A stretch of 64,000 nucleotides of DNA, taken from Spirochaetia bacterium. Lineage in GTDB: Bacteria > Spirochaetota > Spirochaetia > DSM-16054 > Sediminispirochaetaceae. A model generated the notes under the pieces. The model saw nothing but the letters and a program-made list of their open reading frames with translations, was not told where the DNA came from and made no database searches. Positions 58,682 to 64,000 of this stretch are shown here, piece by piece; the first letter of the stretch is position 1, and each line of letters starts with the position of its first letter. The stretch lies in NCBI GenBank assembly GCA_021736475.1, contig JAIPFV010000004.1:1-64000 (forward strand). Reading direction: 5' to 3'. A program made the translations under genes and the position numbers.

Positions 58682-59485
58682 CTACGCTTCAGTCAGCTTA
58701 TAAATGATGCGGATAGTAGTACGTACATTTTCCTGCAAGGGGTAGTCAACCGGAAAAACCCTCTCTAATAAATCCTCTGCAGCCTTGTCCAAAAGGCGGC
58801 TACCGGAAGAGCTGTTGAGTATAATCTCTTCCAGTGCTCCTTCGCGGCTCACATGCATAGAAAACTCCACCGCTCCCTCAATGTTCCGACGGCGGGCTGC
58901 CCGGGGATAACGCCGCTTTTCTTCAATGAGTTGCTGCAGATAGACCGTGAACTCCTGCTGAGATACGGGTTTCTGGTTCGAAGCTTGTGGGATGCCCTCT
59001 GTGGCCAGCCGGTGGAAGGGCTGCTCTATGGACCTGTTTTCAGCTTCTCTCTTGTTCTCAGAATCGCTTGGTGAGGCCTTAGATGTCGAAGAACCGCGCG
59101 TATCTTTGGCACTTATTTCATCTGTAGTTAGTGCGGCTGGGTTTTGCTGGGGCGATTGGGCGTTTTTAACCGTTTTCACCGAAGATTTTTGTTTTGTTTC
59201 TTTTGCAGTTGGTTCAGCACGGGAGGTATTCTGTTCGACTTGATCCTTAGGATGGCTACGGTTTGTTTCTATCTCCTCAGCAGTCCGAAATTTCGGTTCC
59301 GGTTGTGCTTGCGGTAGGCTCAGCTGAATGCGGGTGACTCTGCCTTGCGCTGAGTTCAGGGAGGCCTCTGGAAAATGAGCGAAACGATCGATTGCTATGA
59401 ACAGAGCAATATGGAGAAGAGCAGCGCACATAATGGCGCCGCTCATCCTCCGTTTATTTTGTTTGTCTGTTTTTACCCGCCTCAT
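58682..59485 (-). CDS. tonB: TonB-like energy-transducing protein
   Basis: 267 aa. Single N-terminal TM, charged/Pro-Ser linker, C-terminal EKRRYPRAARRRNIEGAVEFSMHVSREGALEEIILNSSSGSRLLDKAAEDLL. Confidence 0.85.
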   Translation of the reverse strand: MRRVKTDKQNKRRMSGAIMCAALLHIALFIAIDRFAHFPEASLNSAQGRVTRIQLSLPQAQPEPKFRTAEEIETNRSHPKDQVEQNTSRAEPTAKETKQKSSVKTVKNAQSPQQNPAALTTDEISAKDTRGSSTSKASPSDSENKREAENRSIEQPFHRLATEGIPQASNQKPVSQQEFTVYLQQLIEEKRRYPRAARRRNIEGAVEFSMHVSREGALEEIILNSSSGSRLLDKAAEDLLERVFPVDYPLQENVRTTIRIIYKLTEA

Positions 59486-59494
59486 TTCACGTAA

Positions 59495-61540
59495 CTAATA
59501 GCTGTAAGAGGCACTGATGCTAATGCTGCGCCCGGGGGCGGGGTAGTAGGTGTCGTCGGAAAAAGTAACATAGGAGGCAAAAGTGACGTACTGCTCATCA
59601 AACAGATTTTCTGCTTTTACCTTGATCTGCATATTCCCCCCGCCAGCGTCGGGAGCATAGCTTAACTCTAAGTTAAACAGCCAATACTGCTCTATAGGAT
59701 TCTGAGCATTTGCATTATCTCCGCTTTTATAAGATTCGCTGCGGTAGCTTGTTGCCGGCGAGATTGAAAGAGATGCGATCGGCCGGATGTTGAGCTGCAT
59801 ATCCGCCGAATGTGAGGGGACCAGCGGGATTTTTTTATCCTCATTGTCACCTTCCACAAAGCGTGCGTCTATGAAACTATAAGAAGTCGTGAGTCCCACA
59901 CGTCTGTGAAGCTGCGTTTCTATCTCTGCATCAACACCCCAGCGACGGGTTTTGTCCTGGTTAATGTTTTTGCCGGGAGTCCCGCCAAAACCATCAGGAT
60001 CGTACCAGGCAATCTCATCTTCCATTTGGAGGAAATAACCACTTAGGTGAAGCAACACAGCCTGTCCAACAGACAGGCTGCTGCCGATTTCGGCTGTAAC
60101 TCCCTGTTCCGGATTCAGATCGGAATTAAAACCGTCATCGAGCCCTGCTACCGCCGCTTGCTCATCGGTAAAGGGGTAACGAAAAAGAGTGCCGCCCTTC
60201 GCAAAAACTTTGATGTTTTTTGTCGGTCGGTAGTTCAGCGCTCCGTCATACACGAAGGCCTGGTGGAAGTCGCGCTCATCTATATCGGCCGAAATTTTCT
60301 GCCCTTCGAGGAATGCGCCTTCGTAACGCAATCCCAGCTCTATCTTTACTTCGTCAGAGAAGTTAAGGCGCGGTTGTAAATAGCCGCCAAAGGAGCTAAG
60401 CCTGAGTTTGGAGGAGAAGTTTTTATTTGACCTGTTCTTATCGGAGAATTGAGCTATATCCTGATTTGAGTGATATATATCAAAACCCATGACTACTTGC
60501 CAGGGGAAATTTCCTGTGGAACCTTCTGTTACAATTTTTGGTGAGGCCTCGAAGGTGTGGTATACTCGATCACTGTATTGTCCCCAAGATTTTTTATCAA
60601 AGGCCACAAACTGATAACGATACCCACCATCGAGGCTTAGTTCGGTGTTGTACCAGGGAAACCATTCAACAGTGAGGAACGTTGACAGCTCATGCTCCTC
60701 CGTCTCATCACCATCGTTTACAGCCTGGCTGGGGTCGCTTTCGTATTGTGCTTCGGTAAGAGCTCCAGGCATTTGGTAGGTATTCCACTGATAACCTAAA
60801 TCAGCTTCAGCCCGCAGGATCTCGGTAATGTCCCAGCTGCCGTTGAGCAGTGTATTGACTGAACGGCTTTCGGTGCGCTCACGGTGGCCTTCGTTGGTGG
60901 AGTGGGAGAAGGTCACCGAGCCGTCGGTGGAACCCTGGTTCGTGCCGTAGCGGATGCGCTGGCTGGAGAACAAACCGTTTTGGAATTGGTCCGAGTTATA
61001 GGCTCCGAAGTCGACAGTAGATGCAAATTCGACCGGCTCTTTGCTGTCCTTGGTAATTATGTTTACTACACCGCCGACAGCGTGGTTGCCGTACATAACG
61101 CTGTTGCTGCCGTGGACCACTTCAACCCGTTCGATCGATTCGAGGGGGATGGAGAGCCACTGAATTCCGGACATGTCCTGGCTGTTGAGCCTTCGTCCGT
61201 CTACCATCACCAGCACCCGTCCGTGGCTGTTTTCACCGAAGCCCCGCATGTCAATCTGGGCCTGCTGCGGTCCCGAAAAGGAAGTGAAGTTGACACCGGC
61301 CAGCTTGTCGAGGATACCCACGAGGGACTGCTCGCCGGATTCCTGAATCTCCTCGGCTGTAATAACTGTGACATGGGCGGGAGTTGAGAGTTCCGACTCT
61401 TCAGTTCGAGCTGCCGTAATGACCACATCAAGAGCATCACTGTTCTGAGCAAAAGTTGCCGCTGGGCCGACCATGAGCAACAGTATGAGAACTGCTGCAG
61501 TCCGATTAAAAATAGAAACTTTGTGCATAACTCTGTGCAT
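59495..61540 (-). CDS. TonB-dependent outer-membrane receptor (probable cobalamin/BtuB-like)
   Basis: Start MHRVMHKVSIFNRTAAV at 61540 (RBS aaggag). TonB box/plug VITAARTEESELSTPAHVTVITAEEIQESGEQSLVGILDKLAGVNFTSFSGPQQAQIDMRGFG. C-terminal PGRSISISASYSY. Cobalamin riboswitch upstream. Confidence 0.9.
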   Translation of the reverse strand: MHRVMHKVSIFNRTAAVLILLLMVGPAATFAQNSDALDVVITAARTEESELSTPAHVTVITAEEIQESGEQSLVGILDKLAGVNFTSFSGPQQAQIDMRGFGENSHGRVLVMVDGRRLNSQDMSGIQWLSIPLESIERVEVVHGSNSVMYGNHAVGGVVNIITKDSKEPVEFASTVDFGAYNSDQFQNGLFSSQRIRYGTNQGSTDGSVTFSHSTNEGHRERTESRSVNTLLNGSWDITEILRAEADLGYQWNTYQMPGALTEAQYESDPSQAVNDGDETEEHELSTFLTVEWFPWYNTELSLDGGYRYQFVAFDKKSWGQYSDRVYHTFEASPKIVTEGSTGNFPWQVVMGFDIYHSNQDIAQFSDKNRSNKNFSSKLRLSSFGGYLQPRLNFSDEVKIELGLRYEGAFLEGQKISADIDERDFHQAFVYDGALNYRPTKNIKVFAKGGTLFRYPFTDEQAAVAGLDDGFNSDLNPEQGVTAEIGSSLSVGQAVLLHLSGYFLQMEDEIAWYDPDGFGGTPGKNINQDKTRRWGVDAEIETQLHRRVGLTTSYSFIDARFVEGDNEDKKIPLVPSHSADMQLNIRPIASLSISPATSYRSESYKSGDNANAQNPIEQYWLFNLELSYAPDAGGGNMQIKVKAENLFDEQYVTFASYVTFSDDTYYPAPGRSISISASYSY

Positions 61541-61684
61541 AGAAAACTCCTTCTGCAAATTGGTACAAGTAATAGATTTTGCATGTACCGAGAAGGAATG
61601 GGGTATATCGGGGGGCATATACGCATCCATCCCCTGTACGTGAGAGAACGGAACACACACTACATATGTGTTCTTTCGGAATTG

Positions 61685-61840
61685 AATCGTCTTCTGACTT
61701 ACGGATACTCAGTATGCGCCTTCCCGCAGAAACACCTGCAGTGGCATACACCTACCTCACATCCGATTACAGCGGCACGCCCGCACCCGATTTTCACGGG
61801 TTTCCGTTATTCATTCCTTGATAATGTGGTTTCATTATAT
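61685..61840 (-). ncRNA. Cobalamin riboswitch
   Basis: Minus strand reads ggaaacccGTGAAAATCGGGTGCGGgcgtGCCGCTGTAAtcggatgtg...gtatGCCACTGcaggt..ctgCGGGAAGGcgcatac...ccgtAAGTCAGAAGAC. This matches RF00174-type core elements in the right order and the B12 box. Boundaries approximate. Confidence 0.9.
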
Positions 61841-61904
61841 TTCCTGCTGCGGTAAACATCAAGTGAGATTTCGGTTCATTTCCGTCATGACTGCTGGCTT
61901 GTGA

Positions 61905-63713
61905 TTGAACTTGATACTTTATGGCTTACATCCTATTATCGTCGTTGTGATACAACGGGCCTTTCTCTGGATTATTCTACTGATTGTCGCTTCCCCCTCT
62001 TATGCTGAGCCGGTCAAGCTTACTGATGAATCCTCTGCATATAATCTGCAGAATTCATTAACATATCTGGTTGATGAGCAAAGTAATCTTTCAGCTGAAG
62101 AAGCCTATGACCGGCGAACAGCATTTCAAGCTCTACCTCATGAGTCAATTCAAATTCCCAGAGAGGGGGTGATGTGGCTGCTTTTTTCAGTCCGGAATGA
62201 GAGCTCGGCCACCCGCTGGATTATTGAAAACGCAATGAAAATTGAACTGATGGAGCTGTTCCTGCAGCAGCAGGGCAGCTGGCGAGCTATCCAGAAAACG
62301 GGTAACCAAATTCCCTATTCTAATAGAAGAGTGAATACCCGTAACCCTGCCTTTCAGTTTCAGTTGGAGCCGGGGGCGAGCCGGGATATTCTGATTCGGA
62401 TGTACGATTACCAGTCAGCTAGTGTACGGCTCGAGCTGACTGAAGAAGAGAAGTTTTGGGAAGATTATAGTCGCAGCACCTTGTTGATCGGGCTTGCCTT
62501 CGGTTTTTTTGCCGCCCTTATCATCTACAATTTTGTTATTTATCTGTTTGACCGCGATAGCGCTTATCTGTTTTATTCGCTGTACATGGCTGCCTTTTTT
62601 CTGAACCAGGCTGCTCAGGAGCGGCTTTTCTCGCAGTATGTTACACCGGATCAAGCCTACGGCTTTTTCTGGTTTATCCTGTTCGGCGGCGCTACTGCGG
62701 CCTTCGGGCTGGAGTTTTTCCGGAATTTTATTGAAACCCGCTCTTCTATGCCGAAACTGGATTTGGGAATGAGAATTGTACGCTGGATAGCCTTGGGTAC
62801 TGCTATGTCTGCCTTTGTCTATGCAGGCCCTGTTTCCGCGGATATTCTGAATGTTGTCAGCTTAATTGCCATGGGATTGATATTGTGGGCGCTTATACGC
62901 CGGATTATAGAGCGGGATCTGCTGGCCTTGGTGTGTCTGCTGGGTTCACTGTTGTATTTGGCGGGAACTGCGGCTGAAATTTTTGTAACCCTGGTTCCGG
63001 TGCCGGTCAATCCCTTTATTCTCAACGCACAGCTCTACGGGGCGCTTACCCAGGTGCTGTTTCTCGGATTCGCTCTGGGGGCAAAAAGCTTCCGTCTGCG
63101 GGCCCGGTATTACCGTATGCAGCAGCGGTACCAGGAAGACCTTGAACAGAGCGTTGCCACACGTACACGTGAACTGGAGGCGGCAAATCGCAAGCTCAAT
63201 GAGCATGCGGTAACTGATGCACTGACCGGTTTATACAACCGCAAAGAGCTGGAACGCAGAATAGCTGAGCTCAACCCGTTTCTGGCCCGCAAGGGGGGTG
63301 CACAGGGAGATTATGTTGTTACAGTTGCGTATTTAGATTTGGATAATTTTAAATACTACAACGATACCTTCGGCCACGGCTATGGAGACCGGCTTCTCAA
63401 GAAGTCTGCAGATATCTTTCGCACAAACACCCGTGCATACGATCTGCTTTTCCGTGTGGGGGGTGATGAGTTCCTCATCATTATGCCTGAGGCGGATCTG
63501 AGTACGGCAGAGCACATAGTTGAAAGGATCCGCAGCAGCTTTGATTCGGCTATCAGAGCCGAAGGCGAAGTAAAAGTTACCGTGTCCACTGGGCTTGCTT
63601 CATCGGAATATTTGCCGGGGGTAAAACTGGAAGAGCTTATAGAAACCGCTGATGCTGCATTGCTGAAAGCAAAGGAGAGCGGGAAAAACCGAATTTCTTC
63701 CGGTTCGAGGTAA
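61905..63713 (+). CDS. 7TMR-DISM sensor diguanylate cyclase (GGDEF)
   Basis: 602 aa. Signal peptide, 7TMR-DISMED2-like ectodomain, seven TM segments, coiled coil, ALTGLYNRKELE...RAYDLLFRVGGDEFLI (intact GGDEF, RxxD I-site). TTG start. Confidence 0.9.
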   Translation: MNLILYGLHPIIVVVIQRAFLWIILLIVASPSYAEPVKLTDESSAYNLQNSLTYLVDEQSNLSAEEAYDRRTAFQALPHESIQIPREGVMWLLFSVRNESSATRWIIENAMKIELMELFLQQQGSWRAIQKTGNQIPYSNRRVNTRNPAFQFQLEPGASRDILIRMYDYQSASVRLELTEEEKFWEDYSRSTLLIGLAFGFFAALIIYNFVIYLFDRDSAYLFYSLYMAAFFLNQAAQERLFSQYVTPDQAYGFFWFILFGGATAAFGLEFFRNFIETRSSMPKLDLGMRIVRWIALGTAMSAFVYAGPVSADILNVVSLIAMGLILWALIRRIIERDLLALVCLLGSLLYLAGTAAEIFVTLVPVPVNPFILNAQLYGALTQVLFLGFALGAKSFRLRARYYRMQQRYQEDLEQSVATRTRELEAANRKLNEHAVTDALTGLYNRKELERRIAELNPFLARKGGAQGDYVVTVAYLDLDNFKYYNDTFGHGYGDRLLKKSADIFRTNTRAYDLLFRVGGDEFLIIMPEADLSTAEHIVERIRSSFDSAIRAEGEVKVTVSTGLASSEYLPGVKLEELIETADAALLKAKESGKNRISSGSR

Positions 63714-63730
63714 TTATTTATCAAAGTACC

Positions 63731-63775
63731 GGCGGGGGAGTGGGCTGAAGGGTCTTGCTCCTCCGCCTTTTTTTA
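63731..63775 (+). terminator. Rho-independent terminator
   Basis: GGCGGGGGAG...CTCCTCCGCC (10-bp stem with one G-U) followed by TTTTTTTATT, 18 bp after the GGDEF stop. Confidence 0.85.
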
Positions 63776-64000
63776 TTGCCCTAAGGTGCAGGGAATTCCC
63801 TGTTCTGTAACCATATTACAAAACTGCTGTAGGTACTCATCCGATGGCCGCTTTAATTCGGTGTAGTCGGCGGCTAAGGTGTTGCCGGGGCGGAAGGGGG
63901 TGAGTACGTACTTCTCGGCCCCCTGAAGCAGGGGCAGCATAGACTTCAGCTCTTCCGGGCCGACAATTCCCGGTACCACCGTGGTGCGAAGTTCATAGGC
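63773..64000 (-). CDS. Anaerobic ribonucleotide reductase-activating radical SAM protein (NrdG-like), C-terminal part
   Basis: Minus strand from window end: AYELRTTVVPGIVGPEELKSMLPLLQGAEKYVLTPFRPGNTLAADYTELKRPSDEYLQQFCNMVTEQGIPCTLGQ*. Confidence 0.7.
   Translation of the reverse strand, partial: AYELRTTVVPGIVGPEELKSMLPLLQGAEKYVLTPFRPGNTLAADYTELKRPSDEYLQQFCNMVTEQGIPCTLGQ

Noticed and set aside
61506-61855. Short ORFs over the btuB-like leader (81, 110 and 80 aa)
   Set aside because: They coincide with the cobalamin riboswitch and the leader; composition is non-protein-like.
1-64000. CRISPR arrays, tRNA/rRNA genes, IS elements, prophage
   Set aside because: No regularly spaced repeats, no recognisable T-arm/acceptor pairs, and no transposase, integrase or phage structural ORFs were seen. 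A tRNAscan-SE/CRISPR search would be decisive.

Overview
64 kb window of a probable spirochaete chromosome. The taxonomic call is inferred from protein style only: AGGxQE secretion signals, UPF0182, YejABEF and the ornithine aminomutase cluster. The sequence is densely coding, with no rRNA, tRNA, CRISPR array or intact mobile element that I could see. Main contents are: (i) the end of a D-ornithine/ornithine fermentation cluster (oraS end, oraE, a GlmL/MutL-type reactivase, ornithine racemase); (ii) a BTAD/SARP-TPR regulator, a DUF4097-CsgG lipoprotein and KorAB; (iii) a CPBP / condensation-like acyltransferase / DUF6320 cassette; (iv) trxB, an ECF transporter module and a TlpA-like protein; (v) a translationally coupled pair of cyclase-homology proteins followed by a baeRF (eRF1-like) protein; (vi) MATE, amino-acid ABC and YejABEF transporters, and pyruvate kinase; (vii) UPF0182, CvfB, YgiQ, and a WrbA/MarR pair; (viii) a patatin/beta-barrel (type Vd-like) protein, TonB, and a cobalamin-riboswitch-controlled TonB-dependent receptor; (ix) a 7TM-GGDEF protein and the end of an NrdG-like activase. 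The most unusual items are an ornithine racemase fused to an arginase-fold domain whose metal ligands appear largely lost (5083-5832), the tandem intact/degenerate cyclase-homology pair next to baeRF (24848-27970), a truncated orphan HicA remnant (58535-58633), a cobalamin riboswitch (about 61685-61840), and a triple TGCAATT/AATTGCA operator-like array at the MATE promoter (33399-33428). All family calls come from motif recognition; no searches were run.
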